Shown: positions 45,140 through 57,267, numbered from the stretch's first letter. The stretch: DNA of 64,000 nt from Effrenium voratum (GCA_963377175.1 CAUJNA010003772.1:1005115-1069114); one strand, 5' to 3'. Numbers and translations are program-made. Notes: generated from the letters alone by a model not told the origin.

Positions 45140-46000
45140 GCTGTGCTAGTATTGGAAGGCCTTACCCATGACTATTGCTCCACTTGCAGGGGGCAATGTC
45201 CATTCGGAGTAGTCAACCTGGCGGACTGCTACAGGAGGGTGTCTCTCCCCGAATTGAAGGATCCTTGTTGGAAATGGGACAACCCCGTTGGTCCCAACTG
45301 TGGTTGAATCCATGGAGCAGTTCCCTGTCGCCAGAAGTGAGAAAATTGGGCCCCTTGTCAACCAAAATACTCTCTAAGTGGTGTCAACATCAACAGATAT
45401 TCAGAGAACCCCTCAAAATGCAACGACTGCAAGGGATCCAAGAAAAGCATCCCGCGCCTTGAAATCCCCTGCAAAGGCAGAGCGTAAGCTATCCAGCCGC
45501 AGGTCCTGCACCCGCGAGAAGTCCGTGACCCAAATTGGAGCGAAGATTGCCGGTTTGCCTTGGCTTGCCTTTACAAGGGGTTTCTCTTTGAATCATAAGA
45601 TAGCTCTTTTGGGCTGATGGAAGCTGGTTGTGTGTTTTGCTTCCCTTTGCAATGCCAACTATTTGTTTGGAGAAGTCAACCCCCGCACCAAACTGACATG
45701 GCTCAAGGACTGCAGTGTCTTTCCTAAAGCGTCTGTGCACCTCCATGTGTTCTTTGTTTTCGGGGGAAGGGTTGCACTTCACTTGCCCGAAAAAAGGGCA
45801 TCCTCACGAAGCCTTCGTGAGGTTGTTTATCTCATTTCACCTCCTGGTTGGGTCGTGATGTTTTTTTGCATACAGCCTGAAAAATGATTCAAATTATACA
45901 GAGCATGATCCATCACCATGAATGTGACAACCAAATAAGTTAAAAATGGCTGCATGCCAAACATGAGCACAACTGTTGGGACTCGTTGGCAAACGGAAAT
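45140..46000. other. No recognisable gene; one strong small hairpin
   Basis: A 21-bp hairpin CCTCACGAAGCCTTCGTGAGG lies at about 45,803-45,823. Otherwise unrecognised. Confidence 0.4.
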
Positions 46001-46009
46001 ATTCAAATT

Positions 46010-46027
46010 CCACTACTACTGCTACTA

Positions 46028-46062
<35 letters not shown>

Positions 46063-46122
46063 ACTACTACTGCTACTACTACTGCTGCTACTACATAGTG
46101 CCTCTACTCCTGCTGCTGCTGC
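46010..46122. repeat. (TAC)n/(TGC)n microsatellite
   Basis: Interleaved CTACTACTA and CTGCTGCTG runs. Confidence 0.9.
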
Positions 46123-46538
46123 ACTTATCTTCTGGTCAATTTCTAACTTCCTGAGTTGAATTGGCTTACATGAGACCCTGCGTTTCCCAAATCGACCCTT
46201 GAAGGTGTGAATTTGGCGGCCGGTCATCCGCTCCTTCCTGGCCCCTGCAAATGTGCTGATCTAGGGGTTATTCCTCTTCCATTCTTTTCAACCATCGTTC
46301 CTGAGTTTTTGATGGCTTCCTGAAAAGCAGGATTTCTGGAAAGAACGGGGAAGGCTCCTAGAGATAAGCTCTCGGGAGATCCTGTCCAAAAGCTGTGGTG
46401 CGTCTGGATCCGCCTCAACCAGCCCGACACACAAAAAACAACAAATCGGGCGCCTGGAGCTGCAAAGCGGAGATCGCCAGCTTCCTGACCTCACCGGTCA
46501 CAAACGTCCCGAGTTGGCGAGGATCCCAACCCTGAAAT

Positions 46539-46637
46539 GGGTGTGCGTCAAGAAAAGGTACTTAATATAGAACCCTGGTAAATGGAAACATGGGCGAAAA
46601 CCTGCGGTTCCCTCGTGGTTTAATTTGACTCATACCC
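46539..46637. mobile_element. Short hairpin element, copy 3
   Basis: 99 bp. Ends GGGTGTGCGTCAA and TTGACTCATACCC pair at 11 of 13 positions. The interior has GAACCCTGGTAAATGGAAAC and AAACCTGCGGTTCCC, which matches copies 1 and 2 at 43.7-44.0 kb. Confidence 0.6.
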
Positions 46638-47144
46638 AAATACGAAATGGAGCGCCGAGTGAAGGAGCTTATTGGATGAGCTCGGCTTGCCTTAGGCCCC
46701 AGCTGAGCTTGCCATAACATGGGCAAATGCATCCTTAGCCTGTTTGGTGACAAGCCCTTTGGTAAAAGGTCCTTGGTTTTCCACGCCAATGCCAAGTAAA
46801 ACGCCGTCCGTCCGTGGCACAAATGTGAATTGCGCCACTTCGGAAGCTTAAACCAGGGAAGCTTGTTGGGCAAAGCGCCCAAGAAAAAGAAGGGCACGTT
46901 CCTTTCCATGCAGTTTGGAGAGTCCTCCCTACGAAGGAAAAACGGAACCAACCTGGAATTCCACCTCCCCCCGACTCCATTTTTCCCCACTAGCGACACC
47001 TATTGGTCCTACAAGCCAGTCCTGCGTTTCGGGTCGGGCTGGGACACTTTCCTGTGAGGTCAGGGCGATTCATTGTTCTCCCCCCATCAACTGGGGCGCA
47101 CAATCTCCATCCACAGAATTACTCTAAGGGTTGATTCCATGTCC

Positions 47145-47505
47145 ATTCTTTTCAACCATCGTTCGTTTTAAAAACCGGATCCGTTTCCGGAGGTTTCCCT
47201 GGAAAGAACTGCAGCTATGGTCGTCAGGGTGAATGGCGGATCTTTTCGCCAAGGGGCCGCACCGGCCGAGACCTGTGCGGAGCAGCTGAGCCAAAGAGCC
47301 TGCAGCAGCGGGCTGCCGGCAGACAGGATCTCCAGGGCCGCGTCCGTGACCTCGGACTCAACTGGCCAAACCCTGCAGTTGTCCGACAAAAAATATTGGG
47401 CTACCTTCCATTTGAATTCTTTCCAGGAATCCTTCTTTGCTGAAAACCTTCAGAAACGCAGGGACAATGGCTGGTTTTTGAAAAGAACAATGGTTGAAAA
47501 GAATC
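47145..47505. mobile_element. Inverted-repeat element enclosing an exon-like segment
   Basis: Left end ATTCTTTTCAACCATCGTTC then GTTTTAAAAACC (47,145-47,177). Right end GGTTTTTGAAAAGAACAATG then GTTGAAAAGAAT (47,473-47,504), its inverse with few mismatches, so arms of about 33 bp and an element of about 360 bp. The left-end sequence is also found alone at 11,690 and 46,275. Inside lies the LRR-like exon at 47,273-47,350. Confidence 0.65.
47273..47350 (-). CDS. Orphan exon encoding one 26-residue leucine-rich repeat
   Basis: On the minus strand acceptor TCCGAG|G and donor GCACAG|GTCTCG enclose exactly 78 bp, 26 codons. It reads VTDAALEILSAGSP, then LLQALWLSCSAQ. This is a textbook cysteine-containing LRR unit (vTD..L..l...cp.Lq.L.ls.C.q) as in F-box/LRR and AMN1 proteins. 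Third positions are nearly all G or C. One repeat per phase-0 exon suits an LRR gene built by exon duplication. It lies inside a pair of inverted repeats, so it is either an exon with a mobile intron around it or a captured gene fragment. Confidence 0.55.
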
Positions 47506-47509
47506 ACCG

Positions 47510-48060
47510 GCCAAAAGGGAAATTATTAAACACGATAAAGAGCAGAATGGCAAAATGTGGATCTGGCAATGGCAGCGTTGTTGTTGTTTATCGCTTCTCC
47601 GGAGCTACAAGCGCAGGCTGGACCGTCGATGTTGCCGCTTCACGCCCAACTGGCAAGAACAATTTGGGCATGCCTCAGGCCACTATGGACACTCAGCAGC
47701 CCACATTTGCAGAGGGAATTAAGGCATGAAGAAACCCAGCCAAGAAGAGAGAAATGACTGGTGAGTGAGGTGATTCCTACCGTCACCAACTTATTACCCG
47801 TGAATAGATGCCGGATGAAGAGAACCGGCTATTCCTTTCCTAACCTTCCCTCGCCACCATCGGTTAACCCTTGATTTGTGGCTCGCCAAGGATAACAGGT
47901 TCTTGAATCCCAAGAGCTCCTACAAAAGGATTCTGGACCGCTTGTTTCGGGATCTTTAAGGCATCCCCCTGTTGGAGCTGGTCGTTGCAAAAGCAGAGTT
48001 CGGCCACCTGTTGGCTTCATCGGTAGTAAGAAGTGAAGCAAACATTGGAAGAAACTAGTG
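47510..48060. other. No recognisable gene
   Basis: Nothing supportable. Confidence 0.4.
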
Positions 48061-48789
48061 GACGATTGGCCCGAAAGCATTTTTCCATAGGTGCTCATCC
48101 AGCCGCGGAGACACCTTTTTACATCGCTGCGGCGAGCGTGTCTGCGCGCGGCGATGCTCAGTGTGTGTGGTCACATGAGAGCTCCATCTCATCATCCTAC
48201 TTTCCTCTCGAACTGCGCCGCGCGATTTCTCACGAAAGTGGTCTGCGCAAGCTGCATTGTTCCAGGCTCTCTGCAAGCTGCTGCACGCAAGTGCTCGGTG
48301 CAAGTTGCTCTGCGCAAGTGCTCTGAGCAAGTTGCTCTGCGCAAGTGCTCTGCGCGAGTTGCTCCGCGCAAGCGCTTTGCGCATGTGCTCTGTGCAAGTT
48401 GGTCTGTGCAAGTTGCTCTGCGCCAGTTGCTCCGTGCAAGCGCTTTGCGCATGTGCTCTGTGCAAGTTGCTCTGCGCAAGTGCTCTGAGCAAGTTGCTCT
48501 GCGCAAGGGCTCTGCGCCAGTTGCTCCGTGCAAGCGCTTTGCGCATGTGCTCTGTGCAAGTTGGTCTGTGCAAGATGCTCTGCGCAAGTGCTTTGTGCAA
48601 TTGCCCTGTGCAAGTTGCTCTGCGCAAGTTTTCAAGTTGCTCTGCGTAAGTGACTCTGCGCAAGTTGCTCTGCGCAAGTGCTGCCGGAGCTGCGGGAATG
48701 CACTTCGTGTACTGTTTTTGTACTTAAAAGTTGCGATTTTCCAGCCGGAGTACTACGTTTGTACTTAAAAGTTGCGATTTTCCAGCCTG

Positions 48790-49075
48790 AGCAATCGTAA
48801 AAAGTCCTCAGTTTTTGAACCTCGACCACGCGAATCTCCGCACAGGGTCGCGCGCGGCTTGCAGAAATCGTAAAAAGTCCTCAGTTTTTGCACCTCGACC
48901 ACGCGAATCTCCGCAGAGGTCGCACGCGCATGCTAAAAATCATGAAAAGTCCTCAGTTTTTGAACCTCGACCACGCGAATCTCTGCAGAAGGTCGCGCGC
49001 GGACCGCAGAAATCGTAAAAAGTCCTAAGTTTTTTAACCTCGACCACGCGAATCTCCGCAGAGGGTCACAATCCC
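48790..49075. repeat. ~73-bp tandem repeat, four copies
   Basis: Each unit has ATCGTAAAAAGTCCTCAGTT, then TTTGAACCTCGACCACGCGA, then ATCTCCGCAGAGGGTCGCGC. Starts near 48,791, 48,866, 48,938 and 49,010. Confidence 0.9.
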
Positions 49076-49189
49076 GAGCGACGAACAAACTCCCGCCCCG
49101 GCGCCATAGAAACCTAAACTAACTTACATAGCTGCTAACGCCGAAGCTCTACGCAAGCTCTACCTAACCTTGGCTCTGTGCCACTTGGC

Positions 49190-50172
49190 TCTGTCGCTTG
49201 GCTCTGTGCCACTTGGCTCTATGTAACTTGGCTCTATGTAACTTGGCTCTATGTAACTTAGCTCTATGTAACTTGGCTCTATGTAACTTGGCTCTATGTA
49301 ACTTGGCTCTATGTAACTTGGCTCTATGTAACTTGGCTCTATGTAACTTGGGCTCTATGTAACTTGGGGCTCTATGTAACTTGGCTCTATGTAACTTGGC
49401 TCTATGTAACTTGGCTCTATGTAACTTGGCTCTATGTAACTTGGCTCTATGTAACTTGGCTCTATGTAACTTGGCTCTATGTAACTTGGCTCTATGTAAC
49501 TTGGCTCTATGTAACTTGGCTCTATGTAACTTGGCTCTATGTAACTTGGCTCTATGTAACTTGGCTCTATGTAACTTGGCTCTATGTAACTTGGCTCTAT
49601 GTAACTTGGCTCTATGTAACTTGGCTCTATGTAACTTGGCTCTATGTAACTTGGCTCTATGTAACTTGGCTCTATGTAACTTGGCTCTATGTAACTTGGC
49701 TCTATGTAACTTGGCTCTATGTAACTTGGCTCTATGTAACTTGGCTCTATGTAACTTGGCTCTATGTAACTTGGCTCTATGTAACTTGGCTCTATGTAAC
49801 TTGGCTCTATGTAACTTGGCTCTATGTAACTTGGCTCTATGTAACTTGGCTCTATGTAACTTGGCTCTATGTAACTTGGCTCTGGCTCTATGTAACTTGG
49901 CTCTATGTAACTTGGCTCTATGTAACTTGGCTTGGCTCTATGTAACTTGGCTCTATGTAACTTGGCTCTATGTAACTTGGCTCTATGTAACTTGGCTCTA
50001 TGTAACTTGGCTCTATGTAACTTGGCTCTATGTAACTTGGCTCTATGGCTAACTTGGCTCTATGTAACTTGGCTCTATGTAACTTGGCTCTATGTAACTT
50101 GGCTCTATGTAACTTGGCTCTATGTAACTTGGCTCTAACTTGGCTCTGTGCAACTTGGCTCTGTGTAACTTG
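49190..50172. repeat. 15-bp minisatellite, about 60 near-identical copies
   Basis: Unit ATGTAACTTGGCTCT. The central copies are almost identical. The first and last few read GTGCCACTTGGCTCT and GTGCAACTTGGCTCT, intermediate to the GCTCTGTGCAAGTTG repeat of the other blocks. Thr-Trp-Leu-Tyr-Val and Leu-Ala-Leu-Cys-Asn open frames through it are artefacts. Confidence 0.97.
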
Positions 50173-50219
50173 TCCAAGGGCTCCGCACGGAAGAACCCTT
50201 CGCGATGCTTTCGGGGAAA

Positions 50220-53200
50220 AAACATCCCGCTCTTTCCTTTTCAGCTGCCTTTCTGGGCTGTTCAAAATGGAGGGTTGGCCAATCCTAATCATATGCAGAA
50301 TCCTTAAAGGGAAACCACTACGAAAGGGACCCCTTGCGTATCCGAAAAGAAGGAATACGGATTACCTTTGAACAGCCAAGCCTTTCACCCTCCACAAGGG
50401 GCTTCCACTTGTTTTACTTCACACCGGTCAGACCCCAAATCTGCCAGGCGGCCGCGTCCCCATGGAGCACAGCTCGAAGCAGTGCAGGGCGCCCAGAGCC
50501 CAAAAGCGCCTCACCACCAAGGATTGCACCTAAAACAGGGCCTGTTCAAAAGGAAAACATGGAGGGGGGGGGGGTCATTTTCGAGACGCCATTTTGTGTG
50601 CAAGGTATCCTGGGGTGGTTTCATTTGATACCCCGACGCTCCCAAGTTGCAGACCCATCTCAGCATGCCAAAGACTACAGGCAACCATCCCGGCCCTTGC
50701 CTGCAATCCCCTGGGCGACAAAGTGGCCGAGCTCTCACGCAGCGCAACCTGAGGTGCTGACGGGGCAGAAGTACGCTGAATCGGCATCCTTTTGAGGAGG
50801 CCCCGGTGCCCTTTGGGGAATCACCTTGAGAAATCGAAAGCGAATCGCACATTCTCTCAGAGGGCTTTTTGCCAGAGCATTGGCTTCAAAGCCTACATGT
50901 TTGGAAGCCATGTTCTCAAGGAGCCCTCGATGCGCCGATTGGATAGCCCGAGCAAAGCCTTCTCATATTTGGGCGAAAGCTGCGTTACCAGCAGGCTATC
51001 CCAGGGTGAAACGAACCGTCTCAAGGTACTGTCACAAAAATTCAACTCACTCGGCAATGGGCCCTTTATTCATACTTGCCCAGTGGTGTTGAGAAAAGGA
51101 CAGTGCTTTATTGGCTTCATCCAAGCTGGACAAAGGGTGTCAACGGCAACTAAATTTTTTAGGGCTCGAGCCAAGTTGTCTCGCAAACGTCAACCCTGCT
51201 TTTTGCTGGTAATGCCGCTTTCTAACTTCTGCTTTCTGCCACAAGTGCGTGCCTTGCTGTGGAAGTGAAGAACTCTCAAAGGCTCGCATACCTCAGGTCT
51301 CAGCACTGCGAGGGTTGCATCAGTCTACAACCAATGCATTGTAGTGAGCCTACTCATCTGGGCACGAGGCCAAACGTTTTAAGGGGCAACTTGTTACACC
51401 TGCAGTGCATCTTCCGCTCAAGGATTCCCTTTGCAAGCGCATGCCCGATGAATGCAAATTCATCAAGCCCCCTTCCTGTGTTCAAGGGAAATGGTATGTC
51501 CAAAGGAGACAAACCCCTGTTGCCTTGGCGCAACTTTTGTGGGGCCTGGCGAATCGCAAATGTGCTGGACGACGTCATGTTTATTTGTGAAAGGAAAAGT
51601 GCCTTCCCACTCTTTGTCCAAAAGTCCACTCTGCGCTCAAAGGGGGCAGGGCACAACAGAGTGACCGACCATAGGTTACCATAAGCCGGTCGGGACTTAG
51701 CCAAAGCCGAGACCTAGCAACCTGCAAACCTGATACAGGACTAATTTACTCAAAACCGATTCCCCAGTAACATCATTGTCCATTGCTCATATGTCGTATG
51801 TAGATTTCTCGGCTGGAGAGCTGTAATTTTGCAATGTGGCTGCTCGCTCTCAAGAAACCCGCTTGCCGTCTCTGGCAAGTATGATCTCTTCCACTTCCAG
51901 TTGGCCACGGAACTGTGCCCCCTGACAAAGACTCACAGTCATAGGTGTCCTGCTGGAAAAATAGACGGCCCTGGCAAATGGAACAAAACCCACCTAAACC
52001 AGTGCCTTTTATTTTCAACCAAACTAACCTAAAAACGACACCTATGCTCACAGTCCATCACATTCTCTTGAGGCGCCACTAGTTGTGGAGAAGGCCTTTC
52101 ACGATCTAATGATCCATAGTTTGCACCTATCGCGCGCCAATTGAGGAGTCCCCACAAGAAGGGACCTCTACGAAAGGGCCGTTTAAACCCTCGTGTGCTC
52201 ATAGCTGCGCAAGCAGATTTGCTTGCACCTTGGCAGGCAGCCAGCGCCAAGCGGAGGGAAATCGTAATGCACGAGCCTGAACTATTGTGACACGTCATTA
52301 TCTCATGAGCACGGCTATATATATATATATGACTTTAAACAACCCCGCGACCCTAACTCTAATCAGTCAGGCCGTTCTGTTAAACCGCAAACATCAAATA
52401 GCTGTTGGTAAAAGGCAACGCCGCGGCCCCTTTTCCCGCAAAGAACAGAAGGGATCCGGCCCAAAGTAAGCCAAATGAGTGGGGCAACCCTGAAGATGCC
52501 ACCAGTCACGCAAGAGGGATCCCTTCACCCACCTGGGCATGAATTGTGCGATATGTCTGGTCGACAGCATTTACATGGGATTTATGCAGCCACTACTCGG
52601 TTCCGCGCTTGAAACGCATCCTGTGCAAATTGCAGTATGAACACATTGAAGTGGAATTCAGGGACCCACCACAAAAGTAAGCTTGTGTACGCCCTGTGTA
52701 GGTGAGATTGTTGTAGTTTTACCCCAAAAATCATATCCACCTGCGGGATTCGGAAGCTTCCTCCAGGTGCGAGCTGCGGTAGACACCGCCAGTGCTCCTG
52801 CGTCCGTGTGCCGGCAGGCCGTAGCGCCTCAGCATAGGAAGTTGGCTTGGTGTGGGCGCGACTGAGAAAGGCACAGCATGCAGGAACGAGTGCAGGTTCC
52901 GACACTCAGCCACTGGAGCCATGTCTGGCCTCTGCGGAAATGGGCAACAGGATCAGGCCTCACAGAGGGGTCCTTAAGGATTCCATTGCACAGTGGTCTA
53001 AAAACTCCGTTGCACCCCGTTCACGCCATGCACCATCTGACAGGCGGCTGATCTTCAGGAATTCGACTCCTGCGACAGACCGGTGAAGGATAGAGGTTGG
53101 CCGTTCTGAACCACTGAACAAAGCGTTTTCCGGCTTTGGAGGATCTTATGAGCATGATACTCGACAGGTATAGCAATTGAGAAACCCTGCGCAAAAGGCG

Positions 53201-53930
53201 CTTGCGTCAACAAAACAAAACTCCCAGCCCACCACTTGGCGGCCTTTTGGGACAGAACCCCTGGGTTCTTTTTCAGTGGGACAAAACTTTGGGTTGGTTG
53301 TGAAGGGTCCCTCTACTTCTCTGCCCCACAAGTTGAAAGGCCAAACCGGAGAATGTCTTCGCCTGCCTGGGCTCACCCCACAGGCTGCCCGCCGCGCCAG
53401 CCTCAGGGGTTGAGGGTGTTTTTCTGAAAACGGGATCAAGGACGAACACATGTCACGTGGAAGTTCTTGCAAAAATGCTGGGAAAGAACTGGCCAAGGAG
53501 AGCAGCGCACGAAATAGTGGGCGGAAATGGCCTCACATACACGCAAAAGCATGCCCCTTCAAGACTTGCACAAAACCGACAAGATCAACCCAGCCGTCTG
53601 AATGACATGATGGTGTCAGACGCATGTCACCCGCCGAGCAAAACGTCCTGGAGGACTCCAGCCATGATGCATAAAACAATTCACAAACAAGCTTGTTTGT
53701 TTAAGTGTGCCACCCCCCGTTCCCAAAGGTGGAGCAGTGCTGATTTGACCAAAGGCTGTTGCCAAAAGCGGGCCTGCCCTGAAATTTTGCTAAAACAAAA
53801 TAATGACGCTTTGCTGTTGACCAGTTTTACCCTGGGAACGCGCAAAACCTAAGGGTTCAAGGGTGCTAACGAACAACCGGAAAAGGGTCAGATCCCGTCG
53901 AAGGAATGAAGTATCCATTCTCAGCCGCGA
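50220..53930. other. Largely unrecognised; possible exon on the minus strand
   Basis: The best protein-like stretch is minus strand 51,370-51,480 (DEFAFIGHALAKGILERKMH). Open frames on the plus strand at 50,792-51,268 and on the minus strand at 52,582-52,905 are less convincing. A (TA)n run lies at 52,315-52,331. No repeat array. Confidence 0.3.
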
Positions 53931-53944
53931 CACCCCCGCATCCT

Positions 53945-54150
53945 CTTTGGACGTGACGTCAGTCTCGCGTTCGGTTCCCCTTTTCTGCGCCAGGGTGCCA
54001 CCGCAGCGCGCCATCGCTGCAGGGCAAGGCGGTGACGGGCCCTGCAAGGCTGCAGCAACAGAGCGCCCCTGCCTGTGCTCGGAGGAAGGCCTCATTCAGC
54101 GAGCGGCGGTCGGCGCGGCACTTGGCGAGTAGCGGATTGTCAATGGTTGA
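53945..54150 (-). CDS. Exon-like island, unrecognised
   Basis: The minus strand reads STIDNPLLAKCRADRRSLNE, then AFLRAQ, with strongly G/C-biased third positions. A GC- or GT-type donor may follow near CACAG|GCAGG. The frame stays open to about 53,950, but that part is less codon-like. No domain recognised. Confidence 0.38.
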
Positions 54151-54249
54151 AGCACCCAGAATGGTGTGTGGACACCGGTCCCCAGGCAAACGCACCCTCA
54201 AGGGTCCGGCGCCCAGAGCCTATACGACGTGCTAAGGGTGACCAAGCGA

Positions 54250-57150
54250 AGTCTAACCCCACCTTCCGCGCCCAAGGCGCAGGGCTCACTGCGGAAGCTG
54301 GCACCAAATCCCGCCAGGCCAGGAAGCTGAAGGCGAGGTCCAGGGGCAAAAAGCACCGCCTGCAGCGTGCTGGACACTGGGATCAACTGGGCGAACTCCA
54401 GAGGGGGGTTCCCCTAAAAAACTGTCAAAGCCATACGAAAGGGTCCATCATGTTGACAAGCACCGCTTGAACTTCAATCATTTACGCATTGTGTAAGGCG
54501 TGCGTGCTGTGATGGGATGAAAAATGGAACCAAGGTCACAGTAAAGGCTACATGAACACATTGGGATAGCCATTGGCCTGTGTGGGCGACAATATCATCC
54601 TGGCTGGCAAGCTTAAGAAGCCAACCTCCTTTTGCGGGGTAAAGGGAACAAGGACCCCCGAAAACTGAGCGGATTGGAAATTCAACGTTATGCTTCTGTT
54701 GCTGCTGCTGATGCTGCTGTCGGGGGGGGTGGATGAGCTCAAAAGTGTGGGGGTGGGTGGGGGGGAGGGGCAGAAATGGGAAACGCAGTTGTTTGCTGGC
54801 ACCATTTTAGTTTCTCGAAAGTAGGGACCCCTCCATGTGGTTCACTCCCGTATCACTCCCTTCACCACGGACCAGCCCCTTCCAACTGGCTGATATGCAT
54901 TTTCCTTGACAAACAGAAATCCGATTCCGCTTCTTTGGCGGTTTGAAGCAGTTGGAGGATCTGAGCCCCTGGCGATTGATGACACGAAAGGAGACACCCC
55001 TGGAACATGCCAAAACAGCCAATCCTAATCACCAAATTTCGCAAGTGGCTGTTAGACGGGAGTCACCTGTGCTCTTTGCAAGCCAAGCGTCTGGTCAGCC
55101 AAGCTTGCCATCCATCCGGCATCCACAAAGGCACATGTCTGTTACGCAGCTGCCACTGCCCCAAAGTATGACGAATGCTACACAAATCCAGGAACAAGTT
55201 GGTGCAAAACTCGAGGATCAACCCATCTTTGGCCATGGAGCCGTGATGATCTGCCCATGGCCCATGAATTCATCTCTGTGCCTCGAGATGTCACACGCTG
55301 CAGGCTGCACGGTCGGCCGCCGACTCCTGGAATGAATGCAAGTCTAACGGAGAACTGGTTCGAGCCTTTTGCTTTCTGCGAGCTGCCTGCGAGTGCAAGA
55401 GCCAAAGTACGGTCCACACAGCACACACCATGCAAGTATGATTGTGTGCTCTTCATCAATTCACAAGGGTACTCGATCCATGCAGTGCACCAACTAAAAG
55501 GTAACACATACCCCGCTTCATGTGTGCAATTTGGTCAACTGTTCAGTACATGAGCCGATGGAAGGCAGGTTGAGAAGCTAGAATAAGCTAAAGGCAAAGT
55601 GCGCGAAACTGGGCATGAAACGGAGCTTGGTTTGAAGGGTGCATGAAGAACAAAATCGGGGATTGCAGCAAAGCTGCTGCCCAAGTCTCGAACACACCCA
55701 CAAATGTCGAATTCTTGAAATGCCCAAGTTTGTCTAGGCAACGGGTCGGATGACTAGCCTGTCCAAGTAAAACATCAAGACATGCTTCCTTTGCAAAACA
55801 CTCATGGTGACCTTTTGGCTGGTCCCCTTCGAAAGGCCCTGCAAAAAGGCGACATGCGTAACAACACGTGTGTTAGGGCTTGCGTCTTGCCTCCTTCTTG
55901 TCGAGAATGGGTGCTCGTGAAGCAGGGTTTTGCAACATGGGCCCTGCATCTTTCATAACGGGGGCCAAGGCAAGAAATCTCAGTGGCAAGGACACCAAGC
56001 CACCATCGCCCGCCGCCCTTTTCTCCAGTGGAATCCTTGCAGACACGTTCTACTTGACGGGGCGGATTTGGCCAACTATAAACTTAAGTATGTTCAGTTG
56101 AAGCGTGGATGCAATCCGTCCATGGAATGTACATCTGTGTGCGTTCAACCGAGCTTTGGTTGTGCTCACTGCATACTCGCTGCAAGGTAGCTGCTCCCCC
56201 GACATGTTTTGAAGACCGGCATTGTCTGTGTGCGTTGTTCCACTGTGCTCAGTGCTCATGTTGTTCCCAAAGGCGAACCACAATTTTCTCACCTAGACAT
56301 CACGGACAAATAGAAAGCCATGCATCCCTTTGACTTGCCAAAGGCTTGCGGATTGCATTCTGGTCAAGGCATGGCCACAGGATCAGATCCAGCCGGTCGG
56401 TTCATGAGGCCTCCAGGGGAAGACGCGAATCCACACATGCCTTGCGGCAACAGCATGTCTAAATAGATTCGCACTCGTTCCAGGAAGGTGATCATTTCCG
56501 CGACAATGTCACAGGCTTTCTACCGCAAAGCACTGCTAGCATACATGCTTGATCCCACCCCCAAACTTCACGAGTTGTGGAGCTGGCAAATGGGTCCGCT
56601 GGATTCCTCTGAATCAGAAACGCCAGGAAATGCCAGGAACCAGTTCCCATCCCTCCGGACGAGCCTGAAGATCGGAGCCTTCTCCTGCGATGGAACGAAG
56701 ATCTCAAGGCTCGCCCTTTGCACAAACAAGTTCAGAAGAGTATTCTATTCCCTTACATGTTCTTATCACTTTAAATTCGAGGCCCTGGCTCACTTGAGTG
56801 GGTGCCAGAAGGGCCATGGAGACTTGAGTGCCATCTCATTACACGCAACTTCTCCGATGAGCTTGTGCTTACCGGTAAAGCATCCAAGAATCCAAGACCC
56901 ACACTTTTCCCCTCCACCCCAATGAGCCCTTTGCAAACACCATTGGCATATGGCATCACATTCAAGCCCTTGCCCCCCCCCGCTTCCAACACAGAACATC
57001 CCCCTGCTGTAGGGGGGATGGCTGTGGGGGGCCCCCCAATTCCATTTAGCTAGTCTTCCCAACAAAAGGGGAGATGGAACGAATTCCAGCATTCGCCCCC
57101 CTCCCCCAATTCCGTTTTTTAAAGAGGGTGGGGATCTCAGAAACCCTTGG
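54250..57150. other. Unrecognised; low-confidence open frames
   Basis: Plus-strand open frames at 54,943-55,335, 55,257-55,553 and 56,488-56,925 have some protein-like stretches (e.g. QAFYRKALLAYMLDP at 56,515) but no family. A C-run (CCCCCCC) near 56,980 and G-runs near 54,720-54,770. Nothing firm. Confidence 0.25.
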
Positions 57151-57163
57151 CGTCCTTGGAGCC

Positions 57164-57267
57164 CTACTCCAACTTCGCCAGCAGCGCCTTGCCCTGCCGC
57201 AGCAGGGCCTCATCCGTCGCCGTCGCGGACGCGGACGGCATCTTCTTCGGCGACCCGGGCGCCTTGC
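57164..57267 (-). CDS. Terminal exon of an unrecognised minus-strand gene
   Basis: An AG|GCAAGG acceptor at the right end opens a frame GKAPGSPKKMPSASATATDE, then ALLRQGKALLAKLE and a TAG stop (57,164-57,166). Every third base is G or C, in sharp contrast to the flanks. It looks like the last 34 or so residues of a protein with a basic, Ala/Ser-rich linker and a C-terminal helix. Upstream exons were not identified. Confidence 0.45.

Larger units (their letters stand above)
48066..50216. repeat. Composite minisatellite block bounded by inverted motifs (block 2)
   Basis: Left boundary TTGGCCCGAAAGCAT (48,066-48,080) and right boundary ATGCTTTCGGGG (50,205-50,216), as in block 1. Contents in order: 15-bp units GCTCTGCGCAAGTTG with CGCTTTGCGCATGTG variants (48,240-48,690), two 61-bp satellite units (to 48,785), four ~73-bp units, a short unique stretch, then the long 15-bp array. 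Confidence 0.8.

Noticed and set aside
49364..50292. Trp-Leu-Tyr-Val-Thr pentapeptide repeat protein
   Set aside because: A 15-bp repeat keeps any frame without a stop open; no flanking coding sequence. Pentapeptide-repeat proteins were considered, but the residues do not fit the A(D/N)LxX pattern.
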